DNA from: Deltaproteobacteria bacterium | Lineage (GTDB): Bacteria > Myxococcota_A > UBA9160 > JAFDDA01 | Direction of reading: 5' to 3' | Length of the DNA stretch: 64,000 bases | NCBI GenBank assembly: GCA_019311105.1 | Contig: JAFDDA010000011.1 | Span: forward strand, 20,750-84,749 | In this document: positions 43,914-52,558 of the stretch, piece after piece | Layout of the letters: every line of letters starts with the position of its first letter | How positions within the stretch are numbered: the stretch's first letter is position 1 | Notes under the pieces: generated by a model | Databases searched by the model: none | What the model was told of the DNA's origin: nothing | What the model saw: the letters and a program-made list of their open reading frames with translations, nothing else | Made by a program: the position numbers and the translations under genes

Positions 43914-45602
43914 GTGGCCGACGACGCGACCGCCGGGCGGGGCGACTTCATCCGTCAGATCATTCGCGAGGATCTCGAGGCCGGGCGCCACCAGCGCATC
44001 GCCACGCGCTTCCCGCCCGAGCCCAACGGCTATCTCCACATCGGGCACGCGACGGCCATCCACCTGAACCACGGCATCGCCCAGGAGTTCGGCGGCACGT
44101 TCAATCTGCGGTTCGACGACACGAATCCCGCCGCCGAGGACGAGGAGTTCGTCGAGTCGATCCAGGCCGATATCCGCTGGCTAGGCTGCGACTGGGAAGG
44201 CCGGCTCCACTTCACTTCGGACTACTTCCCGCAGCTCTACGAGTATGCCTGCGAGCTCATTCGCCGCGAGAAGGCGTTCGTCTGCGACCTCAGCTCCGAA
44301 GAGATGTTCGAACGGCGTGGCACGCTGACCGAGGCCGGCGGCGAGAGCCCCTTCCGCGGGCGGAGCGTCGAAGAGAATCTGGCGCTCTTTGCGGGGATGA
44401 AGAACGGCGAGTCCAAGGCCGGCGAGCGTTCGCTGCGCGCCAGGATCGACATGGGCTCCTCGGTGCTCCCCATGCGCGACCCGGTCATCTACCGCGTCGT
44501 CGAGGCCAACCATCACCGCACTGGGGCCGAGTGGTGCGTCTACCCGATGTACGACTTCGCCCACTGCTTGTCCGACGCGATCGAGGGCATCACGCACTCC
44601 CTGTGTTCGATCGAGTTCGTCGATCATCGGCCGCTGTACGACTGGTTCCTCGAGCAGCTCGACCTGCCCGAGCCGCGCCCGCGCCAGATCGAGTTCGCGA
44701 AGTTCTTCATCACCGACACCGTGCTCTCGAAACGGAACCTCCGACGTCTGGTGGAGGAAGGCGCCGTCGAGGGTTGGGACGACCCGCGGATGCCGACCCT
44801 CGCAGCCTTCCGCCGCCGCGGCGTGCCGCCGAAGGCGATCGAGAACCTGTGCCGCGACGTCGGCATCACGCGCAGCGCGAAGACCATCCAGCTCGCCCAG
44901 TTCGATCACCACGTGCGCGCCGTCCTGAACGAGGAGGCGCTGCGCTTCATGGGCGTGCTGCGGCCCCTGAAGGTCGTGATCGAGAACTACCCCGAGGGCG
45001 ACGGCGAACAGCTCGACGCCGTGAACAACCCCCAGGATCCCGGCCAGGGGACACGCAAGGTCCCCTTCTCCCGGGAGATCTGGATCGAGCGCGACGACTT
45101 CCTCGAAGACCCGCCCAAGAAGTTCTTCCGCATGTCGCCCGGGCGTGAGGTCCGGCTGCGCTACGCCTACCTCGTCACCTGCACCGAGGTGGTGAAGGAT
45201 GCCTCGGGTGAAGTCGTCGAACTCCGCTGCACCTACGACCCCGAGACCCGCGGCGGCGACGCACCCGACGGGCGGAAGGTCAAGGGCACCATCCACTGGG
45301 TGTCGGCGCCACACGCCACAACGGCGGAAGTGCGACTCTACGATCACCTCTTCGACCGCGAAGACCCGAACGACGTGCCCGACGGTCAGGATTTCTTCGC
45401 GAGTCTGAACCCGGACTCCCTCGAGACACTCCACGACGTCCCCGTGGAGCCCGCTCTCGCTTCCGCCCCGGAGGGCGCCGCCTTCCAACTGGAACGAACC
45501 GGATACTTCGCGTTCGACCCGGAGTCGAAGCCCGAAGCTCTCGTCCTGAACCGCACGGTCGGGCTGCGCGACACCTGGGCAAAGGTCGCGAAGAAGGGAT
45601 AG
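43914..45602 (+). CDS. glnS: glutaminyl-tRNA synthetase
   Basis: A class I synthetase charging tRNA-Gln directly. Its HIGH motif is FPPEPNGYLHIGHA (residues 33-46) and the KMSKS-loop equivalent is VLSKRNL. GlnRS-specific features include RFDDTNP, EWCVYPMYDFAHCLSDAIEG and an all-beta anticodon-binding C-terminal half (KGTIHWVSAPHA). At about 562 residues it matches bacterial GlnRS, not GluRS. I chose the GTG at 43914 by homology. Its presence means Gln-tRNA need not come from GatCAB amidation. hspQ follows after 9 bases. Confidence 0.95.
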   Translation: MADDATAGRGDFIRQIIREDLEAGRHQRIATRFPPEPNGYLHIGHATAIHLNHGIAQEFGGTFNLRFDDTNPAAEDEEFVESIQADIRWLGCDWEGRLHFTSDYFPQLYEYACELIRREKAFVCDLSSEEMFERRGTLTEAGGESPFRGRSVEENLALFAGMKNGESKAGERSLRARIDMGSSVLPMRDPVIYRVVEANHHRTGAEWCVYPMYDFAHCLSDAIEGITHSLCSIEFVDHRPLYDWFLEQLDLPEPRPRQIEFAKFFITDTVLSKRNLRRLVEEGAVEGWDDPRMPTLAAFRRRGVPPKAIENLCRDVGITRSAKTIQLAQFDHHVRAVLNEEALRFMGVLRPLKVVIENYPEGDGEQLDAVNNPQDPGQGTRKVPFSREIWIERDDFLEDPPKKFFRMSPGREVRLRYAYLVTCTEVVKDASGEVVELRCTYDPETRGGDAPDGRKVKGTIHWVSAPHATTAEVRLYDHLFDREDPNDVPDGQDFFASLNPDSLETLHDVPVEPALASAPEGAAFQLERTGYFAFDPESKPEALVLNRTVGLRDTWAKVAKKG

Positions 45603-45611
45603 GCTCGATCC

Positions 45612-45935
45612 GTGCGAAAGGCGAAGTTCGGCATCGGCGAGTCCGTGAAGCACCGCTTCTATCCGTTCCGTGGCGTGATCTTCGATGTGGACCCCACGTT
45701 CAACCACTCCGAAGAGTGGTGGCTGTCGATCCCGGTGGACAAGCGCCCCCTCAAGGATCAGCCCTACTACCACCTTCTGGCCGAGAACGAAGAGAGCACC
45801 TACGAGGCCTACGTCTCCGAACAGAACCTCGTACCCGACGACTCCGAGGAGCCCTGCCGGCACCCGCTCCTCGAAGAGCTCTTCGACGTGGACCCCAAGG
45901 GACGCTTCGTCCTCCGCGCCGACCCGGCGAACTGA
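45612..45935 (+). CDS. hspQ: HspQ-like haemimethylated-DNA/ClpS-modulator protein
   Basis: A 107-residue protein with the full YccV/HspQ core: KFGIGESVKHRFYPFRGVIF, DVDPTFNHSEEWWLSIP, then QPYYHLLAENEESTYEAYVSE and SEEPCRHPLLEELF. In E. coli HspQ stimulates ClpS-dependent proteolysis of specific adaptors and binds haemimethylated DNA near oriC. It starts at GTG. clpS-clpA are encoded 25 kb away. Adjacent glnS and sulfatase have no known functional link to it. Confidence 0.93.
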   Translation: MRKAKFGIGESVKHRFYPFRGVIFDVDPTFNHSEEWWLSIPVDKRPLKDQPYYHLLAENEESTYEAYVSEQNLVPDDSEEPCRHPLLEELFDVDPKGRFVLRADPAN

Positions 45936-45941
45936 CACGCC

Positions 45942-47531
45942 ATGAGCGAAGCCACCCCGGGCGCCCCGACGAACGTCGTCGTCGTCCTGCTCGACTCCTT
46001 GAATCGCCACATGCTCGGCTGCTACGGCGGGCGCGAGTTCGAGACCCCGAACCTCGATCGGTTCGCGCGTGAACGTGCCACGCGTTTCACGCGACACGTC
46101 ACGGGCTCGCTGCCGTGCATGCCCGCACGCCACGACATCCTGTGCGGCGCCCTCGACTTCCTCTGGAAGCCCTGGGGGTCGATCGAGCTCTGGGAGGAGC
46201 CGGTCACCGCGCCGCTCCGGAAGGCCAACGTCACGACGATGTTGGTGAGCGACCACCCGCATCTGTTCGAAGCGGGCGGCGAGAACTACCACCACGACTT
46301 CTATGGCTGGGATTACGTCCGCGGCCACGAGGGCGACCCGTGGAAGACCCACCTCGACCCGTCGTGGATCGGCGCGCCCACCCTCCCGGCGGTGAAGGGC
46401 GGCTGGTTCTGGGAGCGGATCTTCGGTTGGAAGGACCCGATCGATCGCGGCTACGACCGGACGCGCACGTTCTTCCGCGAAGAAGAGGATTTCCCCGGGC
46501 CGCGCACCATGAAGGCGGCCGCCTCGTGGCTGCGCGATGCAACACCCCACCACGATCGCTTCATGCTGTTCGTGGACGAGTTCGACCCCCACGAACCCTT
46601 CGATACACCCGCACCCTGGCAGGGCCGCTACGAGAGCGAACCGTGGCAGGGCGAGCAGCTGATCTGGCCGCCCTACGTGAACGGCGGCGTTTCCGGAGGC
46701 CATCTCTCCGAGGCCGAAGGGCGCCACATCCGGGCGAACTACGGCGCGAAGCTCTCGATGATCGATCACTGGTTCGGGCGAATCCTCGCGGCCTTCGACG
46801 AACGCGGCCTGTGGGAGACGACCGCGCTCGTACTCTGCACCGACCACGGCCACTACCTCGGTGACGAACGCGACGGCCGCGACATCTGGGGCAAGCCCGC
46901 CGTGCCCCAGTTCGAACCGCTGGGGCACACACCGCTGCTCGTCTCCTGGCCCGGCGTCGCCGGCGGCGGTGACTGCGACGCGTTGACCACGAACGTGGAC
47001 CTCCATGCGACGCTCTGCGACGTCTTCGACGTCGAGCCCGAACACCGTACCCACGGGGTTTCGCTGGCGCCGCTCGTGACCGGCGCCGCCGAGTCCGTGC
47101 GCGAGTGGGCGCTCGGCGGCATCTACGGCAACTGGGTCCAGGTCACCGACGGCCGCCGGAAGTACGCGCGGGCGCCCGTGGATGCGAACTTCCCGCTTTC
47201 CATGTGGTCGAACCGCTGGTCCACCCTGCCGGTCGACGTGCCCGGCGTCCTCACCATGCCGAAACCCGACCGCCGCGCCGCCATCGACTTCATGCCCGGC
47301 AGCAACGTGCCGGTGCTACGCCAGCCCTTCGCACCCGGCGACATGCTCCCCTTCTGGGTGGGCCGCGGGATCGAGGGCCAGCATCACGCCTACGACCTCG
47401 AACTCGACCCCGACGAAGCGGAAAACCGCGCGGGCGAGCCCGGCAAGGCCGATCTGACGGATCTCCTGCGCGAAGCCCTCGTCGCGGTGGAAGCCCCAGC
47501 GGAGCAGCTCGAGCGCCTCGGCCTGGCCTAG
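45942..47531 (+). CDS. sulfatase (type I, Cys-type formylglycine)
   Basis: A 529-residue alkaline-phosphatase-superfamily sulfatase. The formylglycine site is CMPAR at residues 59-63, the C-x-P-x-R consensus with Ala in place of Ser. Metal and substrate residues include VVLLDSLNRHMLGCYG near the N-terminus, DEFDPHEPF and LCTDHGHYLGD. There is no signal peptide, so it appears cytoplasmic, as in choline-sulfatase-like enzymes. Maturation needs a formylglycine-generating enzyme or anSME, not seen in the window. The C-terminal ELDPDEAENR motif is typical of the family. Confidence 0.92.
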   Translation: MSEATPGAPTNVVVVLLDSLNRHMLGCYGGREFETPNLDRFARERATRFTRHVTGSLPCMPARHDILCGALDFLWKPWGSIELWEEPVTAPLRKANVTTMLVSDHPHLFEAGGENYHHDFYGWDYVRGHEGDPWKTHLDPSWIGAPTLPAVKGGWFWERIFGWKDPIDRGYDRTRTFFREEEDFPGPRTMKAAASWLRDATPHHDRFMLFVDEFDPHEPFDTPAPWQGRYESEPWQGEQLIWPPYVNGGVSGGHLSEAEGRHIRANYGAKLSMIDHWFGRILAAFDERGLWETTALVLCTDHGHYLGDERDGRDIWGKPAVPQFEPLGHTPLLVSWPGVAGGGDCDALTTNVDLHATLCDVFDVEPEHRTHGVSLAPLVTGAAESVREWALGGIYGNWVQVTDGRRKYARAPVDANFPLSMWSNRWSTLPVDVPGVLTMPKPDRRAAIDFMPGSNVPVLRQPFAPGDMLPFWVGRGIEGQHHAYDLELDPDEAENRAGEPGKADLTDLLREALVAVEAPAEQLERLGLA

Positions 47532-47664
47532 CCGCCGCCGAGCCTCGCCTTTCGCGAATAGGACTCCGACTGACGCAAGGTCGGGGATCGCCCCGAGCCA
47601 AACCCGCGGTACTCTCGGCCCCCCGCGCCCCTGGAGGTTCCCCTCCATGCCTTTGGAGGTTCCG

Positions 47665-49572
47665 ATGTCTTCTTCCTCGCGTTTCGCCGCCCCGCTCGCT
47701 GCCGGGCTGCTCGTCTTCGCCACGGCTTGCAGCGAGGCTCCGACGCCCGCCGCCCGGGTCGCCGATGCCGACACCCTCCGCTCGCTGCCCGCGGGCGAGA
47801 TCGTCGGCTTCGCGGCGGAGTACGAGAGCCACGCCTGGCTCGGCATCCCCTTCGCCGTGCCGCCGGTCGGCGAGCTTCGCTGGAAGGCGCCGCAGATGTC
47901 CCCGCCCTGGGACGGCACGCTCGAAGCCCTCGAGTCAGGCTCGCCCTGCGTGCAGGTCGCTTCACCGCTCGCCGGCGTCACGACCGAGCCCGACGGCTCG
48001 CCAGCCGGCAGCGAGGATTGCCTCTACCTCAACGTCTATGCGCCGCGCTTCGCACCGAGCGCGGTTCCGAAGGACGATGCCCAGCTGCCCGTGATGGTCT
48101 GGATCCACGGCGGCGGAAACACGGTTGGCCTCGCCGACTTCTACCACGGCGGAAACCTCGCGGCGTCGCAGGACGTGATCGTCGTGAACATCCAATACCG
48201 CCTCGGACCCTTCGGCTGGTTGCGCCACGCCGCCCTGCGCGGCGAAGGCACCACCGCGGCGGACCGCTCGGGCAACTACGGAACGCTCGATCAGATCCGC
48301 GCCCTCGAGTGGGTCCGGGCGAACATCGAGGTGTTCGGGGGCGACCCGGACAACGTGACGATCTTCGGCGAGTCGGCGGGCGGCCACGACGTCTTCCTGT
48401 TGCTCGCCTCGCGTCAGGCCGAGGGCCTCTTCCACCGCGCGATCAGCCAGAGCGGCAGCACGAAGACGACGCCGGTCGCAGAGGGTGAGAACTGGACCGA
48501 CGCTCCCGTACCCGGCGGCAAGCACAGCTCGAACGAAATTCTCGCCAAGCTGCTCATCGCCGACGGCACGGTCGGCGACCGTGACGCCGCCAAGGAGTGG
48601 GTCGCCACGCGAGACGACCCGGAAATCGCCGAGTACCTACGGAGCCAAGAGGCCTTCACGATTCTCGAGAGCTACCTGCGTGAGCGAAGGACGAGTGGGG
48701 TCGAGGTGCCCAAGGTCTTCGCGGACGGCTACGTGTTGCCCCGCCAGGACCTGATCGGCCGCTTCCGACGCGGCGCGTACAACCGGGTCCCCGTCCTCGC
48801 CGGGACGAACCGCGACGAGCAGAGGCTCTTCCTGGCACTCAACCCGCGCCACGCCGAGCGGCGCTGGGGCATGATTCCGGAGCCCCACGACCCCGATCGC
48901 TTCTATGCGCTGGCCGAGCACCTCTCGAACACCTGGAAGGCCACGGGCGCCGACGAGCCCGCCATCGCGCTGCATCGGAGCCAGCCCGGGGACGTCTGGG
49001 TCTACCGCTTCGATTGGGACGAAGAGCTGTCCATCCCGTGGGTTCGCCTCGACGAGACGCTCGGCGCCTTCCACGGCCTCGAGATCTCCTTCGTCTTCGG
49101 TCACTACGATCTGGGGCCCGAGGCCATCGGACTCTTCACGCCCTTCAACCGGAAGGCCCGCCACGCGCTTTCGGAGCGGGTGATGTCGTACTGGGCCGAG
49201 TTCGCCTACTCCGGCGACCCGGGTCAGGGACGAGACGGCACCCTCCCCGCATGGCTCGCCTGGGACGACTCCACCCCCGATTCCCACCGCTACGTCATCC
49301 TCGATACCGAGAGTGGCGGCGGCGTCCGGATGGGCTCGGAGCCGGTGACCCTCGCATCGGTGCTCGAGAACATCGCCAGCGACGACCGCCTGCGCAACGC
49401 ACAGGAACGGTGCAGCGTGTATCGCGAAGTCACCGCATGGGGCTGGGGTCGAGGCTTCGACCACGACACCTATGACGCGATCACCGAATGTGCCGACTAT
49501 GAGTACGACACGTTCCCGTGGCCGGCGGCGGAGACCGACGCCGAGGCCGACGGTGCCGAGGCGGCACTTTGA
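47665..49572 (+). CDS. carboxylesterase type B, lipoprotein
   Basis: A 635-residue alpha/beta-hydrolase of the cholinesterase/carboxylesterase family. The nucleophile Ser237 sits in GESAGG, the oxyanion hole in MVWIHGGGN, and the acid and His positions follow the family layout (SFVFGHYD near the end). A lipobox ATACSEA predicts a lipid-anchored extracytoplasmic protein. The ATG at 47665 has its own GGAGG; an ATG 18 bases upstream has the same sequence context because TGGAGGTTCC is duplicated there. Its stop overlaps the TTG start of the thioesterase gene. Confidence 0.9.
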   Translation: MSSSSRFAAPLAAGLLVFATACSEAPTPAARVADADTLRSLPAGEIVGFAAEYESHAWLGIPFAVPPVGELRWKAPQMSPPWDGTLEALESGSPCVQVASPLAGVTTEPDGSPAGSEDCLYLNVYAPRFAPSAVPKDDAQLPVMVWIHGGGNTVGLADFYHGGNLAASQDVIVVNIQYRLGPFGWLRHAALRGEGTTAADRSGNYGTLDQIRALEWVRANIEVFGGDPDNVTIFGESAGGHDVFLLLASRQAEGLFHRAISQSGSTKTTPVAEGENWTDAPVPGGKHSSNEILAKLLIADGTVGDRDAAKEWVATRDDPEIAEYLRSQEAFTILESYLRERRTSGVEVPKVFADGYVLPRQDLIGRFRRGAYNRVPVLAGTNRDEQRLFLALNPRHAERRWGMIPEPHDPDRFYALAEHLSNTWKATGADEPAIALHRSQPGDVWVYRFDWDEELSIPWVRLDETLGAFHGLEISFVFGHYDLGPEAIGLFTPFNRKARHALSERVMSYWAEFAYSGDPGQGRDGTLPAWLAWDDSTPDSHRYVILDTESGGGVRMGSEPVTLASVLENIASDDRLRNAQERCSVYREVTAWGWGRGFDHDTYDAITECADYEYDTFPWPAAETDAEADGAEAAL

Positions 49573-50312
49573 CCCAGCCGCGCATTCAAGGCGTCCCCAT
49601 CGAGCCCTACGCCGACCCGACCAAGGACGACAACACCGAGGCCTGGGACGAGAAACGACGTGTGGCCGATGCCATGCGGCTCGTGATCGAACGGCTGGTG
49701 CCGAGCAACGCGCCCGCCGCCGAGCTGCGCGCCGCGGCCGACGGCCTCGAACGCTACGCCGAGACCCTCGCGGGCCACCCGCGCCTCAAGCGGGCCATGG
49801 GCGCCGCCGAATCGGCGACCGCCGGGGACGTGGGCGCGTTCTTCGATCAGAGCCCGCTGCTCGGCCTCGCGAACCCGCTCGCACCGCCCATCACCATCGG
49901 CAAGGCCGGCGACAAGACCGCGCTGGCGAGCGTGAACTTCGGCTCGGCCTACGAGGGGCCGCCGGGTTCGGTCCATGGCGGCTACGTGGCGGCAGCCTTC
50001 GACGAAGTGCTCGGCTACGTGCAGTCGCTGGGTGGCAACCCGGGCTTCACGGGCACCCTCACGATCAAGTATCGTGCTCCCACGCCGCTCCACACCGAAC
50101 TCCTCTTCGAAGCGGAGCTCGTGCGGGTCGAGGGCCGCAAGACCTTCTGCGAGGGTCGCGTCTACGCGGGCCACACGCTGTGTGCCGAGGCGGAGGGCAT
50201 CTTCATCGCCGTCCCGGTCGAGCGGATCGATGCGCTGATGGAGCGGCGCGAGCGATACGAGGAGATGCAAGTCGCGCAGGGCAGCGACGCACCCTCGGAG
50301 CCGGAGGCCTAG
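49569..50312 (+). CDS. PaaI-like hotdog thioesterase
   Basis: A 247-residue protein with a helical N-terminal part and a C-terminal hotdog domain (about residues 100-230): the core helix SVHGGYVAAAFDEVLG matches the HGG...D motif of PaaI thioesterases, followed by strands LTIKYRAPTPLHTELLFEAE. It probably hydrolyses acyl-CoA in the cytoplasm. It starts at TTG within TTGA, overlapping the esterase stop. A 7-bp hairpin overlaps its own TAG. The N-terminal 90 residues resemble no family I know. Confidence 0.88.
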   Translation: MTQPRIQGVPIEPYADPTKDDNTEAWDEKRRVADAMRLVIERLVPSNAPAAELRAAADGLERYAETLAGHPRLKRAMGAAESATAGDVGAFFDQSPLLGLANPLAPPITIGKAGDKTALASVNFGSAYEGPPGSVHGGYVAAAFDEVLGYVQSLGGNPGFTGTLTIKYRAPTPLHTELLFEAELVRVEGRKTFCEGRVYAGHTLCAEAEGIFIAVPVERIDALMERRERYEEMQVAQGSDAPSEPEA

Positions 50313-50327
50313 CCGCCCGAGCTAGGC
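50307..50327. terminator. 7-bp hairpin over the thioesterase stop
   Basis: GCCTAGC, 7-base loop, GCTAGGC. The left arm holds the thioesterase TAG. It lies between convergent genes (thioesterase and P450), so a terminator role is reasonable despite the lack of a T-run. Confidence 0.45.
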
Positions 50328-50342
50328 GCCGAGATGGCGACC

Positions 50343-51587
50343 TCAGGCGGGCCGCAGCTTGTAGCGGATCGGAAGCTTCTTCACGCCACCGACGAGCGCC
50401 GACTGGAGCCGCTCGACCGGGCCCGCGAGTTCGATCTCCTCGATGCGCGGCAGCAGATGCTTGTAGGCCACCGCCATCTCGAGGCGCGCCAGGTGGGACC
50501 CGACACAGAAGTGCTCGCCGATCCCGAACCCGAGGTGCGGGTTCTTGCCGCGGTCGATCCGGAAGGTGAAGGGGTCTTCCCAGACCTCCTCATCTCGATT
50601 GGCCGAGCCGTAGAAGAGCGCGACGGATTCGTCCTTCTTGATCGTCTTGCCGCGTAGTTCGTAGTCCCGGGTGGGGGTCCGAGCGAAGTGGATGATCGGG
50701 CTGGTCCAGCGCACGGCCTCTTCGACGGATGCCGAGAGCAGCGACGGGTCGCTCTGGAGCTTTCGGATCTCCCCCGGGTTCTCCACGAAGGCGAGCATCC
50801 CTCCACTCGTGGCGTTGCGGGTCGTCTCGTTCCCGGCCACCACGATGATCAGGCACCAGGCCAGCACGTCCATCGGGTCGAGCGGCTTGCCTTCGAATTC
50901 GAGCTGGGTGAACAGGCTGACCAGATTGTCGTCGGGCTTCTTGCGCTTCTCCTCCACGAGCTTCGAGAAGTACGTGAAGAGCTCGATCATGGTCGACTGG
51001 GCCGACTCCATGACGTCCTTGCCCTGTTGCTGGAAGTCGGGGTCGCTCGCGCCGATGATCTTGTTCGTCCAATCGAAGAGCAGCGGCCAGTCGGATTTCG
51101 GCACCCCGAGCAGCCAGCCGATGACGGCGATCGGAAGCGGCGCCGACACGGCCTCGACGAAGTCGACCTCGCCCTCTTCTTTGTCGACGATCAAGGCGTC
51201 GACGATCTCCTTGCCGATCTGCTCGATGGGGCCGTGGATCTTCTTGAGCGCGCGCGGGGTGAAGCGGCTCGAGATCATCTTGCGGAAGGCGCGGTGCTTC
51301 GGGTTGTCCATCTGGATCAACGTGTCCGGGAACGCGTCCATCCGGGGCTCTTCGGCCAGATGGCTGATCGTGAGGCGCGGCCCGTTGAGGAAGATGTCGG
51401 GCTGCTTCGAGATCTCGGTCACGTCCGCGTGCTTGGTGATGGCCCAGAACGGCATGCCCTCGGTCTCCGTCCAGCGGTAGACCGGGTCTTCGGCGCGGAG
51501 CTTCGTCCACGTGTCGTGGGGATAGCCGTGCTTTGCGTAGTGAGCGGGGTCGACGAGGTTGAAACCGAACTGGCGGTCGGTCGCCAT
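50343..51587 (-). CDS. cytochrome P450 (CYP124/125/142-like)
   Basis: A 414-residue bacterial P450: I-helix VVAGNETTRNATS, ExxR in EEAVRWTSP, haem loop FGIGEHFCVGSHLARLEM. The preceding HFARTPTRDYEL and DRGKNPHLGFG segments are typical of the CYP125/142/124 type, which oxidise sterol side chains or methyl-branched lipids in mycobacteria. The ATG at 51587 sits 9 bases after AAGGAG; an ATG nine bases upstream is too close to the site. It diverges from the candidate selenoprotein gene across 82 bases. Confidence 0.92.
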   Translation of the reverse strand: MATDRQFGFNLVDPAHYAKHGYPHDTWTKLRAEDPVYRWTETEGMPFWAITKHADVTEISKQPDIFLNGPRLTISHLAEEPRMDAFPDTLIQMDNPKHRAFRKMISSRFTPRALKKIHGPIEQIGKEIVDALIVDKEEGEVDFVEAVSAPLPIAVIGWLLGVPKSDWPLLFDWTNKIIGASDPDFQQQGKDVMESAQSTMIELFTYFSKLVEEKRKKPDDNLVSLFTQLEFEGKPLDPMDVLAWCLIIVVAGNETTRNATSGGMLAFVENPGEIRKLQSDPSLLSASVEEAVRWTSPIIHFARTPTRDYELRGKTIKKDESVALFYGSANRDEEVWEDPFTFRIDRGKNPHLGFGIGEHFCVGSHLARLEMAVAYKHLLPRIEEIELAGPVERLQSALVGGVKKLPIRYKLRPA

Positions 51588-51639
51588 CGAGTGCATCTCC
51601 TTCGAAGGGTTTCGGCCCGGGACCCGACGGGCGTGTTTA

Positions 51640-51669
51640 CGATAACATGTTTCAATTCAGGGAGGCTCC
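51640..51669. promoter_or_regulatory. AT-rich palindromic patch in a divergent promoter
   Basis: Within the spacer between the P450 and the candidate selenoprotein, CGATAACATGTTTCAATTC is a rare A/T-rich patch containing the palindrome AACATGTT (51644-51651). It may hold a promoter or an operator for one or both genes. A GGGAGG ribosome site follows at about 51661. No regulator is encoded nearby. Confidence 0.35.
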
Positions 51670-52533
51670 ATGGACGAACCCACACGCGTAGACCCCTGGC
51701 GTTTCGCCGGCGGCTTCATCGCCAAGGCGCTCGGCGCCGCCATCCCCGACGCACCGAGTGTTGCCGACGTTCCGTTCACGTCCGTTGCGAAACCCCTGGC
51801 GGAGTGTCGCGTGGCGCTGCTCTCGACGGCGGGGCTCTCGGTCCGGGGCGACACGCCCTTCGACATGGAGTTCGAACGCAAGAACCCGATGCGGGGCGAC
51901 TCGAGCTTCCGTCGGCTCTCTGCGGAAATCGCCACGGGCGACGTGGAAGCCAACCACCTCCACATCGACACGGGCTACATCGAGCGCGACCTCAACGTCG
52001 CCCTCCCTCTCGACCGTCTTCACGAGCTCGCTCGGGCGGGCGAGATCGGTTCGGTGGCGCCGACCCACTACTCGATCATGGGGTTCCAGGGGAACGATTC
52101 GAGTGCGCTCGTCGAACAGAGCGCGCCCGCGATCGCAGACGCGATGAAGAGCGAGGAGGTCGATCTCGCCCTCCTCGCACCGGTCTGACCCGACTGCTGC
52201 CGGTCCGTGGGACTGGTTGGACGGGTGATCGAGGCGGCGGGCATCCCCACCGTCACGCTCAACATGATCTGGACCTATCACCACCTCGTCGGGATCCCCC
52301 GCGTGGCGGCGATCGAGCACCCCTTCGGGCGGCCCTTCGGCGACGTGGACGACACGGAGACCCAGACGGCGGTGCTTCGGGCGGCCCTCGGCGTCTTCGA
52401 GCGCGCGCGCGAGCCGGGCCACGTCGAGCACCTTCCCTTCCGCTGGCACGAGGCGCCCGAAGACACGAAGTGGCATCCGAAGGAGCCCTCGCCGATCATC
52501 GCGCTGATCAAAGAGCGACGGAAGAAAGCCTAG
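51670..52533 (+). CDS. GrdB/PrdB-like reductase family protein, candidate selenoprotein (in-frame UGA as Sec173)
   Basis: Read through one TGA at 52186-52188 this is a 287-residue protein of the glycine/betaine/sarcosine/D-proline reductase selenoprotein B family. The N-terminal half ends DLALLAPV, then UGA, then PDCCRSVGLVGRVIEAAGIP. Relatives carry Cys or selenocysteine at exactly this place, so the product would have a U-x-x-C redox motif (Sec173, Cys176). Downstream codons stay in the same frame for 115 residues with family-like sequence and end at TAG. A SECIS-like hairpin follows the UGA. The physiological substrate of these non-clostridial homologues is unknown. Confidence 0.82.
52186..52225 (+). 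promoter_or_regulatory. putative bacterial SECIS element
   Basis: Starting right after the UGA, CCCG (52189-52192) pairs with CGGG (52222-52225). After an internal loop, CCGGTCC (52200-52206) pairs with GGACTGG (52210-52216) using one G-U pair, capped by the loop GTG. The loop begins 18 bases after the UGA and starts with G; both fit the spacing and loop-G rules described for bacterial SECIS elements, which recruit SelB. Confidence 0.65.
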
Positions 52534-52558
52534 GAACGACCCCCCAGGAGGAAATCTC

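Noticed and set aside
44181..47054. Very long open frame (957 codons) antisense to glnS, hspQ and the sulfatase
   Set aside because: Its translation has no recognisable domain and mirrors well-supported genes on the other strand. Long antisense frames are expected at this G+C.
51670..52188. Treating the GrdB-like gene as a nonsense pseudogene
   Set aside because: The stop is specifically UGA, at the exact Sec/Cys site, with a SECIS-like hairpin and an intact downstream frame. Still possible if the genome lacks Sec machinery.
52207..52533. Separate short gene downstream of the UGA, starting at GTG 52207
   Set aside because: It lacks a ribosome site, and its start lies inside the conserved family domain. 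Read-through as selenocysteine explains both halves better.
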